NCBI RefSeq assembly: GCF_030547425.1
Contig: NZ_JAUORH010000004.1
Coordinates: 1 to 64,000, forward strand
From: Tenacibaculum sp. 1_MG-2023
GTDB lineage: Bacteria > Bacteroidota > Bacteroidia > Flavobacteriales > Flavobacteriaceae
Direction of reading: 5' to 3'
DNA: 64,000 bases
Shown: positions 27,882 through 36,881 of the stretch, piece after piece
Layout of the letters: each line of letters starts with the position of its first letter
Numbering within the stretch: the first letter of the stretch is position 1
Made by a program: the position numbers and the translations under genes
The notes under the pieces: model-generated
Seen by the model: only the letters and a program-made list of their open reading frames with translations
Told to the model about the DNA's origin: nothing
Databases searched by the model: none

Positions 27882-28634
27882 ATGAAAATTAAACATTTTT
27901 TAAAACCTCTATTTTTTTTATTTATCTCTATTATACTTACTAACTGCTCTAGTGAAGAAAACGAAATAGAAATAATACCAACTAGTTTCAATACTAGTAA
28001 TAATTTTAATTATTTTATTAACCACAATAATACTCTTAAAATATATTTAAAAGGCACTTTTAAAGATGGTAATGATTTAGCTGATGTAACTGATAGGGGA
28101 TTTGTATATGGAAAATCATCAAACCCTATTCCTAATGGCAACAATACTGTGGTTGCCGCAGGTCCTGCTGACAATATTACAGGTATAGTTGACAATTTAC
28201 AAAAGGAAACAACTTATTATATTAGAGGTTATTTTAAACTAAGTGATAACACATATTTCTATGGAAATGAAATTAAAATAAACACTAGTATAGACGCTAG
28301 TGAAACTAGATCAATTAGCATGAAAATCAAACCGAAACTATTCTTTAAAAACTCAGAAGGTATTACCCCAGAATTAGAAGTAATTTCTATAGAAAAAGAA
28401 TCTCCTAAAGAAATTGGTTTTGAATATAGTGTAAATGAAGATTTTTCTAACAGCTCTATAGCCTTAGATACTGATGTATCTGGTAATATTTTTAAAAATA
28501 TTTATACTGAATTTATTGAAGAATTGACACCTGAAACCACTTATTACTTTAGACCTTATGCTAAATACAATGATGGTAGTGTTACAAATGGAGGAACTAG
28601 TGTTGCTTCTTTTACAACAAATAAAGCATTTTAA
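27882..28634 (+). CDS. Hypothetical lipoprotein with two repeated extracellular segments
   Basis: A 250-residue protein with lipobox LTNC (Cys22). Two similar segments contain ETTYYIRGYFKLSDNTYFYGNE and ETTYYFRPYAKYNDGSVTNGG, the fibronectin-III-like edge pattern often seen in Bacteroidota surface lipoproteins. Function is unknown. It is downstream of the AraC gene and ends in a terminator. Confidence 0.78.
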   Translation: MKIKHFLKPLFFLFISIILTNCSSEENEIEIIPTSFNTSNNFNYFINHNNTLKIYLKGTFKDGNDLADVTDRGFVYGKSSNPIPNGNNTVVAAGPADNITGIVDNLQKETTYYIRGYFKLSDNTYFYGNEIKINTSIDASETRSISMKIKPKLFFKNSEGITPELEVISIEKESPKEIGFEYSVNEDFSNSSIALDTDVSGNIFKNIYTEFIEELTPETTYYFRPYAKYNDGSVTNGGTSVASFTTNKAF

Positions 28635-28652
28635 TTAAAAAAAATATTTTCT

Positions 28653-28703
28653 GACTAGTGCTAAATAATTATTACAGTTATTTAGTACTGGTCGTTATTT
28701 TTT
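28653..28703 (+). terminator. Terminator after the lipoprotein gene
   Basis: A 16-bp stem, GACTAGTGCTAAATAA (28653-28668) with TTATTTAGTACTGGTC (28678-28693), has two wobble pairs and is followed by a T-rich tract. Confidence 0.8.
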
Positions 28704-28794
28704 TCTTTTATACCTAAAAAATAAACGCCTATTCTAAAAACGATTTAATCTACAATTTTTCTAGTAACTTGCTGTAGAACAATAACACATACAA

Positions 28795-29520
28795 GTGAAA
28801 GATACCAAAACTACTTCGTCTTTAAAACTTCCTTTTCTGTTTGATGCAGATAAACTACTCCATGATTATTCTTTAGTTGTAAATCAACATTGGATTCCTC
28901 ATTTCAACACATCTGGATATCAAGGTGAGTGGAAAGCAATCTCCTTGTATGCTGGCAATGGTGATGCTTCTAATATTTTTGCTTTTCAAAATGATAATAG
29001 TACTATTAAGGAAACTCCGATAATGAATGATTGCAATTATTTTAGAGAGGTTATCAACTCTTTTCAATGTCCTATTTTATCTGCTCGCTTATTACGCTTG
29101 AATGTTGGTGCAGAAATTAAACCTCATCGTGACTACAAACTAGGTTATGAAGATGGTAACTTTCGCTTACATATTCCGATTATTACGAATAATAAGGTTG
29201 AATTTATTTTAAATGATGAACAATTGAAAATGTTACCTGGTGAATGTTGGTATACGAATGTAAATTATATACATTCAGTTACTAATAAAGGAAATGAAGA
29301 CCGTATTCATTTAGTTATCAATGCTGAAAGGAACGAATGGTCTGATACTTTATTTTTTTCGCTTGCTCCAAAAGAAAGTTTTCAACCTAAACAAGAAGAA
29401 ATTGATTCACCAGAAACAATACACCTTATCCTAAACGAGCTAAAACGTAGCAATGAACCTGCTTCGAAAAAACTTATTAATGAAATGGAACAGAAGTTAT
29501 CAAAGCTTACATCAAAATAA
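28795..29520 (+). CDS. Aspartyl/asparaginyl beta-hydroxylase family protein
   Basis: A 241-residue protein starting at GTG. The double-stranded beta-helix iron site is visible: His and Asp in IKPHRDYKLG and the distal His in VNYIHSVTNKGNEDRIHLVINA. Such 2-oxoglutarate enzymes hydroxylate Asp or Asn side chains in proteins or peptides. A methyltransferase gene follows 22 bases later, so the pair could modify the same substrate. No other start is nearby, so GTG is the best choice. Confidence 0.82.
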   Translation: MKDTKTTSSLKLPFLFDADKLLHDYSLVVNQHWIPHFNTSGYQGEWKAISLYAGNGDASNIFAFQNDNSTIKETPIMNDCNYFREVINSFQCPILSARLLRLNVGAEIKPHRDYKLGYEDGNFRLHIPIITNNKVEFILNDEQLKMLPGECWYTNVNYIHSVTNKGNEDRIHLVINAERNEWSDTLFFSLAPKESFQPKQEEIDSPETIHLILNELKRSNEPASKKLINEMEQKLSKLTSK

Positions 29521-29542
29521 ACAACTCTTATAATAGCTTGTA

Positions 29543-30538
29543 ATGAATTTAAAAAAAGAGTTACTACGTATTACTTCTAAATTCTTTGATGAAACATCTA
29601 ATTATTCTTCTGCTTTAAAAGAGTATAAACAATTACTCTTTAGAATTTCAAATGAAGCTATAAATAATGAAGAGCATCGAAATAATGTTCAACTTGAAAA
29701 TGGCGTAGCAATAGGTACTTTATGGGCAGCTAATTGCCTTGATGATTTAGAAAGAACTCTAAAATTTATCAAAGGAATTGATATTGCTATTCAAGAGAAG
29801 ATCCATCAAAAAGACTCATTACATATACTTTATGCGGGTACTGGTCCTTTTGCTTCGCTTATACTTCCTTTTGTGTTAAAGTATGCTGACTTCAATATAA
29901 CATACTCATTTTTAGAGATAAACCCTCTGAGTTTTGAAATTTTAAAAAGTACAATTAAAAAACTAGATTTAGAAAACCATAATATCAACTTTATAAATCA
30001 AGACGCTACAAAATATCAATTCCCTAAGAACTTTTCTCCAGATATTATTATAAGTGAGACGATGCAACGTGCATTGGATAGTGAGCAACAAGTTTCTGTT
30101 TTTTATAATTTAATGAGACAGTCTAATTCAGATACTGCTTTTATTCCTGAGAAAATTACATTAGCTATTGGTACTAGCTCTTACAAAAACGATGAACCTA
30201 GCATTCAACAAAAATATTATCGTGAACATCATAAGGTTTTTGAAGTTAGTAAAAAAGCCCTGAATTCGGGTGAGTGGTTGTTTGAAAAAAAATCGAATAA
30301 ATTAGGTTTTACTGAAAAACGTACAATTTTAAGAAAGAAAGAACTTTCTACAGCTAGTGAAATTGTGGTGATGACAGAAATTACAATTTATAAAAATGAG
30401 AAGCTTATAATAAATGAAAGTGGTTTAACTGTTCCTAAATACATTCAAAATGTTTCCAACAACAAAAAAGAATCCTTAACTATTAAGTCTAAATATGTAA
30501 TTGGTTCTGAGCCTAAACTTGAATTAAAAATTGTTTAA
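29543..30538 (+). CDS. SAM-dependent methyltransferase (PRMT-like fold)
   Basis: A 331-residue protein. Motif I is LHILYAGTGPFASLILP (about 93-109), and an acidic residue (FLEINPLS) ends the next strand. The segment IIISETMQRALDSEQQ resembles the double-E region of protein arginine methyltransferases, and a C-terminal beta-rich part follows. The substrate is unknown. It is probably co-transcribed with the beta-hydroxylase; it overlaps the convergent lipoprotein gene by 4 bases at the 3' end. Confidence 0.75.
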   Translation: MNLKKELLRITSKFFDETSNYSSALKEYKQLLFRISNEAINNEEHRNNVQLENGVAIGTLWAANCLDDLERTLKFIKGIDIAIQEKIHQKDSLHILYAGTGPFASLILPFVLKYADFNITYSFLEINPLSFEILKSTIKKLDLENHNINFINQDATKYQFPKNFSPDIIISETMQRALDSEQQVSVFYNLMRQSNSDTAFIPEKITLAIGTSSYKNDEPSIQQKYYREHHKVFEVSKKALNSGEWLFEKKSNKLGFTEKRTILRKKELSTASEIVVMTEITIYKNEKLIINESGLTVPKYIQNVSNNKKESLTIKSKYVIGSEPKLELKIV

Positions 30539-31077
30539 ACAAATTTCAGTTTCACTCCTTTTTTCTCAGCATATATTTTTGCTGCTTCTTCTAGCTCCAA
30601 GTTTTTTTCTTTAAACTCTTCAAAACTTCTGACTTTAAACTCTTTAATTAACTGATTAATTTCTTGTTTAGTTTTTCCCTCATCATACATATATGCTATT
30701 TCTGCATAGTCCTTTTTATAAAAGTCTATACAAAACTCAAACAATTCAATTGAAGCATTTATTAAATCTTTTGAGTCTTCGTTTACTTCTAAGTTCTGAA
30801 TGTCTCTTAAACTTCTTTCAAGGTTTGGTATGGTAACTCTATGAAGATATTGAGAATATGTCGCTGCATATTCTTCTCCATCATTATCATAGTACTTTAA
30901 ATATTCATTTTTTTGTAATTCTTTAAGTTGTTTAAAATATCCTATACCATAATTAACAGTTAATAAATTAGCTTTTAGTACTGTTTTTTCAACTACCCTT
31001 TGCGGAGTTTCTTTCTGACACCCTATAAACAATATACATACTACAATTACCCCTAAAATATTATTTACCCTTTTCAT
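30535..31077 (-). CDS. Hypothetical lipoprotein, helical
   Basis: A 180-residue protein with lipobox LFIGC (Cys20). The mature part is charged and mainly helical, with a Glu/Lys-rich C-terminus. I recognise no family. It is convergent with the methyltransferase gene. Confidence 0.7.
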   Translation of the reverse strand: MKRVNNILGVIVVCILFIGCQKETPQRVVEKTVLKANLLTVNYGIGYFKQLKELQKNEYLKYYDNDGEEYAATYSQYLHRVTIPNLERSLRDIQNLEVNEDSKDLINASIELFEFCIDFYKKDYAEIAYMYDEGKTKQEINQLIKEFKVRSFEEFKEKNLELEEAAKIYAEKKGVKLKFV

Positions 31078-31238
31078 TTCAAATATCTTTTATCAGGTTA
31101 TAAAATAAATTCTTGACGTTTATGTAAAAACATTGCAAACAAGGCTTTTTTTGATTTTTTGATAGAAACCCCACACCCCTACCTTATTTAAGCCTTAGTT
31201 TACAATGCTATATTTTTCTCCTTCTTTATTTAGTTAGC

Positions 31239-31658
31239 TTATATAAAGATGAATGAAGCAACAATCATCCACACTCCTACAGCTATTCCTAATAATCCTA
31301 ACTTTCCTTGTTTCGGTGCAATCTTCCCTCTCAATATTTCTGCTTTTTCTCTAGCTTCAGGGTTTTTTGATAATAATAATTTGTTTATCATTCCGTATCC
31401 TAACATAAAACCTAAGACTGCTTCAACTACGCTACCTGCTAAGAAAGTTACCCACCAAATTGGTGCTGTAGTTAACCAACCTAAGTTTAAAATAGCTGAA
31501 ATTATTCCCCAAATTCCCCAAATACAGAAAATAAGACCAATCCAACCTTGGTAAGGTTCTATTTTTTCTAATAATTCTTTAGCATTAGGTTTTTTTGATA
31601 AGATTAAAGACGGCACTGCTACGATGCTTAAAAATACTAATGAGATTCCGTAAATCAT
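31239..31658 (-). CDS. Hypothetical inner-membrane protein
   Basis: A 139-residue protein with about four transmembrane segments. The motif K-(I/L)-x-P-x-Q-G-x-(I/L)-G occurs twice ([11 protein letters not shown] near 31 and [12 protein letters not shown] near 112), suggesting an internal duplication of a two-helix unit. Family unknown. It is upstream in a leftward cluster with a zinc-ribbon protein and a two-component system. Confidence 0.7.
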   Translation of the reverse strand: MIYGISLVFLSIVAVPSLILSKKPNAKELLEKIEPYQGWIGLIFCIWGIWGIISAILNLGWLTTAPIWWVTFLAGSVVEAVLGFMLGYGMINKLLLSKNPEAREKAEILRGKIAPKQGKLGLLGIAVGVWMIVASFIFI

Positions 31659-31697
31659 GTTTAATTAAAATTTAAATGGTTTATATATTTATTTTTA

Positions 31698-32039
31698 TTA
31701 TTTATGAATTAAAAGTGCTGAAGAAAACATAAACAGCATTAAAAAAGTTACGATGATAAGTCCTGAAAACATCCACCAAGGAGTTTTACTCGTTTGTTTA
31801 TAGTCTTTAGCTTTTCGCTGTAAATCTGGTGGCATTTGACTTTTGCTCATTTCTAATTTACAATGCCCACAAATACTATATGTTTTTTTATATAATGGAA
31901 TAACAGGAATCCAAAATATATGTAAGTACAATCTGTTTACTTGAATAAACAATCGTTCTGGTGTATTGCAATAACTACAACTATGATTGTTTACTGGCTG
32001 TATACTTATTTTGGCTTCTCGCCATCCAAAAATGACCAT
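31698..32039 (-). CDS. Zinc-ribbon membrane protein
   Basis: A 113-residue protein. CSYC (about 21-24) and CGHC (about 57-60) form a likely zinc ribbon, interrupted by a hydrophobic stretch, and one C-terminal transmembrane helix is at about 89-110. This is the zinc-ribbon family seen widely in flavobacteria; its role is unknown. Confidence 0.72.
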   Translation of the reverse strand: MVIFGWREAKISIQPVNNHSCSYCNTPERLFIQVNRLYLHIFWIPVIPLYKKTYSICGHCKLEMSKSQMPPDLQRKAKDYKQTSKTPWWMFSGLIIVTFLMLFMFSSALLIHK

Positions 32040-32147
32040 AACTTTATTACTTAATAATTATGGTACAAAGATGCGTTGGAAGTGATTCTTAAAATAGACT
32101 GAAACTAGTGAAAGTTACTACCCTGTTTTCAGGGGGTAGTAAAATTA

Positions 32148-32789
32148 CTACTCTACTAAGCCCAGTTTTATTGCGTATTTTGTTAATCCTGCTAGGTTTT
32201 TTACGTTGAGTTTAGATATTAAGTTTTTTCTATAACTCTCAATAGTATGCTTACTTAAAAAGAGTTTATCTGCAATTTCTTGTGTAGTATATTCTTCTGC
32301 AATTAATTTAAGTACATCTTTCTCTCTAGTTGTTAACATTATTGAAGTTTCCTTTTTTTTATTAAAAACATTTTCCATGTAAGCTTCTCGTACAGATTGT
32401 GAAAAGTATTTTTCTCCATTAAGAATAGTTTGTACTGCTTGTAGCAATTCAGATTGTGTTGCATTTTTAGATAAATACCCATCAACATTATTTTTAATTA
32501 ATGTATCTATCATTCCTGCATCTGTATGCATACTAACTATTAATGTTTTAATATCTGAACGTTCTTTTTTTATATAATCGTTTAACGTAATACCATCTAT
32601 ATCTGGCATAGAAATATCACTAATAACAACATCTATATGTTGATCTGGATTTGTTTTTATATACTTTATTACATTTTCACCACTATTTGCTGTAAGTAAG
32701 ATATTGTAAACATCTTCATTCTTAAAAATGTTTAACAATCCATCTAAAAACATTTTATGGTCATCAACTAAAATAATATTGTAAGTCAT
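32148..32789 (-). CDS. NarL/LuxR-type response regulator
   Basis: A 213-residue protein. The receiver domain (1-120) has the acidic pair LVDDH and phosphoacceptor Asp58 in VISDISMPD. The C-terminal LuxR helix-turn-helix is at about 145-210 (LTTREKDVLKLIAEEYTTQEIADKLFLSKHTIESYRKNLISKLNVKN). It is the partner of the adjacent histidine kinase, whose stop lies 8 bases upstream. Confidence 0.93.
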   Translation of the reverse strand: MTYNIILVDDHKMFLDGLLNIFKNEDVYNILLTANSGENVIKYIKTNPDQHIDVVISDISMPDIDGITLNDYIKKERSDIKTLIVSMHTDAGMIDTLIKNNVDGYLSKNATQSELLQAVQTILNGEKYFSQSVREAYMENVFNKKKETSIMLTTREKDVLKLIAEEYTTQEIADKLFLSKHTIESYRKNLISKLNVKNLAGLTKYAIKLGLVE

Positions 32790-32797
32790 AGTGTATA

Positions 32798-34678
32798 TTA
32801 ATTTAAAGGCACATTTATATCTATTACTGTTCCTCTACTTGGAAAAGAGTTTATTAAAATATTCCCTTTAATTGTTTTTAATCTGTCTTTTAAATTTTGA
32901 AAACCTAGTCCGTATTTTACTTTTTCTTGATCAAAACCAACACCGTCATCTTCAAAAAGTAATTGTATTGTATTATTAAATACAGAAAGCTGAATGTCAA
33001 TTTGTGTTGCTTTTGCGTGTTTTAAAGCATTAGTTAATAATTCTTGAATTATTTTATAAAGCTCCACTTTTAAATTCTCATTTATTTTATCTACCTCTTC
33101 CGTTGGATGGATTTGTAACGTTATTTGTTCTTTAGATAGTGCTTTTACATTATTTATATATTCTGTTATTATTGTTGTAAAAGCAGAATCTTTAAACTTT
33201 TTAGGCATTAAATTATGAGATAACTCTCTTACCTGATTATAGGTTTCATCTACTTGTTTAATTATACTTTCTTCCTCTAATTTACTCTTGTTTGATAGTT
33301 GTAACTTTATGGTTGCTAAATTCCCTCCGATACTATCGTGCAACTCTCTAGCAATACGCTTCCTTTCATTATTCTGCCCTTCTAATGATGCTTTTACTAA
33401 CTTTAATTCTTGGTCTTTAAGTAACGTAGTTATTTTTTGTTTATTTACTTCTTCTAAAGTCTTATTAAGTTTACTTTGTGTTTGAAGCTTTTGATAGTAC
33501 ACATATAATAAAGCAAGTACAGGTATTAATACAATAAGAAAGGCTATTAGTATGTATGCTTTCATTGTTTTTTGTCGCTCAATCTCTTGCTTTTGTTCTA
33601 ATGTTTTATACTGTACTTCAAGCTCATTTACTTGCTGTTTATTTTGACTTACTAAAATTTCATTATTAACACGATTTAACTGTGTCATTAAAGCATGTGC
33701 ATTTTTATAGTCCCCTGTTTCAGCATAAGCATTTTGAAGACCTAAAACAGCTCTTCTTTCTATTTCTAAATTTCCCCATTGTATGGAGTTTATATATACT
33801 GTAGAAAGTATTTTCTTAGCATTTTCATAATCTTTTCCTTTTAAATAAAAACTACCTATTATGTTTCCCGCCTTAGCATATAAGGTATAGAACCCTCTGG
33901 ATAACGATTCGTTAAAAACATTATAACAAAGATCTAATGCTTCTGTTGTTTTATTTTCTTTTTGTAATATTCTACCGAGCCAAAGGTCGGTTTTTAACGT
34001 CCTTTTCACAAAACCATCTGACACATAAAATAGTTTTGCCTTGTTATAATTTTCTTTTGCTTTTTCTAGCCTATTCTTTGTATAATAAATAAAACCTAGT
34101 TCAAAAAAAGCATCATGTTTTAATTTTTCGTTAGGGGCATTTTCAATACATGTTTCTATAATTTCCTTTCCTTCTTTTTCATTTCCTCTTAAATACTTCA
34201 CTACTCCTAATCCTATTCTATTTTTAACAAATAATTCATCATTCGGTTTATTATTTGAGTGCTCTATTCCTTTAAAATACCATTTCAAAGCTTCATCAAA
34301 AAGTCCCTTTTCTAACTTTCCTTCAGCCACTACACTAGAAACCTTAGATAAATGCTTTTCTTTATTTATTAATTTATTCTTAGTTGTTTCTGTATACAGT
34401 TTACTTCCATAGTATATTATGGAGTCTAAGTTCCCTTTTTCTCTATGAAATTCTATAAGATCAAATGTAGCATCGTATTTAACTTTGAAATTTTTTGCCT
34501 TATTTATTTTTGAAAAAAGGGAGTCATGTGGAATTGTGGGATTTACTCCAAAGGCTTTAAAACCTTGTACCCCTCCTGACTGCGGCATTCCTTTTAAAGC
34601 GAAAAACAAAAAAACTGCGATTATAACTTGTTTTATAAACGACAGCCTTATTTTTCTTCTTAAGTAACCTATTCTCAT
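32798..34678 (-). CDS. TPR-containing sensor histidine kinase (HisKA_3 type)
   Basis: A 626-residue protein. It has a signal/anchor helix (about 13-30), tetratricopeptide repeats in the extracytoplasmic part (about 60-340), a transmembrane helix near 375-395, a coiled coil, then HisKA_3 with RIARELHDSIGG (phospho-acceptor about His447) and an ATPase domain with DDGVGFD and GLGFQNLKDR. It signals to the downstream NarL-type regulator. The ligand is unknown. Confidence 0.92.
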   Translation of the reverse strand: MRIGYLRRKIRLSFIKQVIIAVFLFFALKGMPQSGGVQGFKAFGVNPTIPHDSLFSKINKAKNFKVKYDATFDLIEFHREKGNLDSIIYYGSKLYTETTKNKLINKEKHLSKVSSVVAEGKLEKGLFDEALKWYFKGIEHSNNKPNDELFVKNRIGLGVVKYLRGNEKEGKEIIETCIENAPNEKLKHDAFFELGFIYYTKNRLEKAKENYNKAKLFYVSDGFVKRTLKTDLWLGRILQKENKTTEALDLCYNVFNESLSRGFYTLYAKAGNIIGSFYLKGKDYENAKKILSTVYINSIQWGNLEIERRAVLGLQNAYAETGDYKNAHALMTQLNRVNNEILVSQNKQQVNELEVQYKTLEQKQEIERQKTMKAYILIAFLIVLIPVLALLYVYYQKLQTQSKLNKTLEEVNKQKITTLLKDQELKLVKASLEGQNNERKRIARELHDSIGGNLATIKLQLSNKSKLEEESIIKQVDETYNQVRELSHNLMPKKFKDSAFTTIITEYINNVKALSKEQITLQIHPTEEVDKINENLKVELYKIIQELLTNALKHAKATQIDIQLSVFNNTIQLLFEDDGVGFDQEKVKYGLGFQNLKDRLKTIKGNILINSFPSRGTVIDINVPLN

Positions 34679-34844
34679 ATCAATTATTAAGTCTTTTTTC
34701 TAAACAATTAGAACTGCTAAAATTACATAACATTTTTATTTTCTTATTAACTATTAACAACTTTATTCTTTTTAAACACTAACCCTTAAAGCGAGAGTAC
34801 ATAAACAATTGTTATTCTTTTATAAAATTTTATCTTCAAATTTT

Positions 34845-34873
34845 TTGTTAGTTAGGAAACCTAACTATATTTG
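34845..34873 (+). promoter_or_regulatory. Promoter with palindromic operator in the spacer
   Basis: TTG (34845-34847) and TATATTTG (34866-34873) are 18 bases apart. The palindrome GTTAGGAAACCTAAC (34851-34865) fills the spacer, an ideal repressor position. The MarR gene at 35464 in the same transcript is the obvious candidate to bind it. Confidence 0.7.
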
Positions 34874-34898
34874 TAATGAAATTTAAAATCAATATAAT

Positions 34899-35132
34899 AT
34901 GAGTAAGTCTATTTTTTATCACGCAGGTTGCCCTGTTTGTGTAAGCGCAGAACAAGACATTATAAACCTAATTGGTTCTGATAATGTTGAAATCGTTCAC
35001 TTTGGTGAAGATAAAAGTCGAATTTCAGAAGCTGAAGGTTCAGGTGTAAAGTCTGTTCCTGCTTTGGTTACTCCTACTGGGAATGTTCTCCATATTAATT
35101 TTGGAGCTTCAATGGAAGATGTTAAAGGATAA
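34899..35132 (+). CDS. Small thioredoxin/glutaredoxin-like protein
   Basis: A 77-residue protein with an N-terminal redox motif CPVC (about 11-14) and a cis-proline segment VKSVPALVTP (about 50-59), the minimal thioredoxin-fold layout. It is cytoplasmic with no signal. It is the first gene after an operator-controlled promoter and precedes DUF2024 and a Cys-rich MarR regulator, suggesting a redox or sulfur response. Confidence 0.82.
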   Translation: MSKSIFYHAGCPVCVSAEQDIINLIGSDNVEIVHFGEDKSRISEAEGSGVKSVPALVTPTGNVLHINFGASMEDVKG

Positions 35133-35140
35133 TTTTTTTT

Positions 35141-35180
35141 GCTCTACAAAGTTAGTATTCCTAACTTTGTAGAGCTTTTT
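35141..35180 (+). terminator. Terminator or attenuator with an operator-like loop
   Basis: A 15-bp perfect stem, GCTCTACAAAGTTAG (35141-35155) with its complement at 35161-35175, has a TATTC loop and is followed by TTTTT. Its apex, GTTAGTATTCCTAAC, resembles the upstream operator (12 of 15 bases), so it could be both a terminator and a second regulator site. Confidence 0.78.
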
Positions 35181-35251
35181 GATATTTTAAATTATATAAA
35201 ATGGAAGTAGCTGTTTAGGATACTTATGTAACAAAAAAAGATAATACACAA

Positions 35252-35464
35252 ATGCATTTTGATATTATTGTGCCTTCAAGCATTAAAGACACAACCATTA
35301 TTTTCAACTATGGTAAGGAGTATTTAAAAACTAAAGGACTAGAAAACCTTGAACTATCTTCAAAAGAATGTGTATTTTGCCATATTGAAATACTCAAACC
35401 CGAATGGGGAGATGCTATACATAAAAAAGGGTGTTTTATTTACGAAATGGAAAACTGTAATTAA
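35252..35464 (+). CDS. DUF2024 family protein, 5' end interrupted by a stop codon
   Basis: The 70-residue frame matches DUF2024 (MHFDIIVPSSIKDTTIIF, SKECVFCHIE). The usual protein begins with a segment like MKVAVWDTYVT; here ATG at 35201 gives MEVAV, then TAG (35216-35218) where Trp is expected, then DTYVTKKDNTQ in the same frame. The annotated start is the first Met after the stop and loses the first strand. It is either a recent nonsense mutation with possible reinitiation, or a pseudogene. The TAA overlaps the marR ATG. Confidence 0.75.
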   Translation: MHFDIIVPSSIKDTTIIFNYGKEYLKTKGLENLELSSKECVFCHIEILKPEWGDAIHKKGCFIYEMENCN

Positions 35465-36066
35465 TGAAATCTCCTTTTGACTTAAACCAGCAAAACACTA
35501 AAATTGAAAGTAAAATAGTTGTGGCTTTAGAACGAATTTCTGAAGCTTTTAGAGTACTTCTTTGGAGCGAAAGCAAGGAGAACTCTTTAAGCCCTATCCA
35601 AATTCAAATTCTAATTTTTTTACTGTTTCATTCAGAAGAAAAATGTAAAGTGAGTTATTTAGCTGAAGAGTTCAACATGACTAAAGCTACTATTAGTGAT
35701 AGTATTAGGGTTTTATTAAAAAAAGAATTAGTTCAAAAGTTTCATAATCCTAACGATACTAGAAGTTATATTATTGGTTTAACTGAGCAAGGAAAACAAA
35801 TAGCTGAGAAATCAGCCAACTTCACTTTTAATATTGAGAAACCTTTGAGTTCATTCCCTGAAGACCAAAAGAAAGACATACTAGCAGGGCTTTTAAAAGT
35901 AATATATCAACTAAATCAAGCAGGAGTTATAACGATTCAAAGAATGTGCTATACTTGTTCTTATTACCAACATGAAAACAACGAACATTTTTGTAAACTT
36001 TTACAATCTAAACTAGCTTCTAAAGAGTTAAGAATTGATTGTCCTGAACACGAATTTAAGAGTTAA
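35464..36066 (+). CDS. MarR family transcriptional regulator with C-terminal cysteine cluster
   Basis: A 200-residue protein. The winged helix is at about 40-125 (IQIQILIFLLFHSEEKCKVSYLAEEFNMTKATISDSIRVLLKKELVQKF). The C-terminus adds CYTC, then Cys and CPEH (about 161-195), four cysteines that may bind a metal or act as a redox switch. The ATG overlaps the DUF2024 stop by one base. It probably represses its own operon through the palindrome at 34851-34865. Confidence 0.87.
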   Translation: MKSPFDLNQQNTKIESKIVVALERISEAFRVLLWSESKENSLSPIQIQILIFLLFHSEEKCKVSYLAEEFNMTKATISDSIRVLLKKELVQKFHNPNDTRSYIIGLTEQGKQIAEKSANFTFNIEKPLSSFPEDQKKDILAGLLKVIYQLNQAGVITIQRMCYTCSYYQHENNEHFCKLLQSKLASKELRIDCPEHEFKS

Positions 36067-36155
36067 TACTTTAAAGCGTCAACTTTACTTTTTAAGGATA
36101 TGCTAAAAAACTAATTTTATTACATACAACCTTTTATTTTTGACAAAAAACACAA

Positions 36156-36881
36156 ATGGCTATACATAACTTAATTCTTCAATCGAAAGAAACAACTATA
36201 AAACTAGATGAAATTCATCTTAGTAATGAAAACAAAAATAAGCTACAGCAACTACTAAAAGAATTTAAACACGTTACTGTTTTAGATAAATACAAGCTGC
36301 CTGTTGATAATAAAGTTTTATTATTTGGACATACTGGTTGCGGTAAAACTACCACAGCTAAGGCTATTGCCAAAAAGCTTGATAAAAAAATTATCATACT
36401 TAATTTGGGGAGCATTGTTTCTTCAAAACTAGGAGAAACAGCTAAAAATATTTCCGAAGTTTTTAAAAAAGCTACAAGAGAAAGTGCTGTGCTTTTTTTA
36501 GATGAATTTGATTACATTGGTAAAGCTCGTAATTATAATAGCAAAGACTCTAGCGAGATGAAACGATTGGTAAATACTGTAATACAATTAATAGATCAAC
36601 TTCCAAATGACGTTTTATTAATCGCTGCTACCAATCACTCTAGTGTTATTGATACTGCACTTTTAAGACGCTTTCAACTAAAACTTAAATTTGAAGCACC
36701 TAGTGAATCGGATTTAGATAGCTATTATGAGACCTTGCTGCAACAGTTCCCAGAAGAGTTTAGAGAAGTAAATCGTGTGTATGATATATCATATGCAGAA
36801 GCTAAAGACATTACTCTTCGAGCTGTAAAAAATAAAATTATTGAAAAAGAAGAACTAAATAGTCAATTAGTAAATGGATAA
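36156..36881 (+). CDS. AAA+ ATPase
   Basis: A 241-residue single AAA+ module. Walker A is GHTGCGKTT (about 54-62), Walker B VLFLDEFDYIG (about 112-122), sensor 1 AATNHS, and arginine finger region LLRRFQLKLKF. It resembles the ATPase part of FtsH/katanin-type proteins without a protease. The target is unknown. It overlaps the YggS gene by 8 bases. Confidence 0.85.
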   Translation: MAIHNLILQSKETTIKLDEIHLSNENKNKLQQLLKEFKHVTVLDKYKLPVDNKVLLFGHTGCGKTTTAKAIAKKLDKKIIILNLGSIVSSKLGETAKNISEVFKKATRESAVLFLDEFDYIGKARNYNSKDSSEMKRLVNTVIQLIDQLPNDVLLIAATNHSSVIDTALLRRFQLKLKFEAPSESDLDSYYETLLQQFPEEFREVNRVYDISYAEAKDITLRAVKNKIIEKEELNSQLVNG

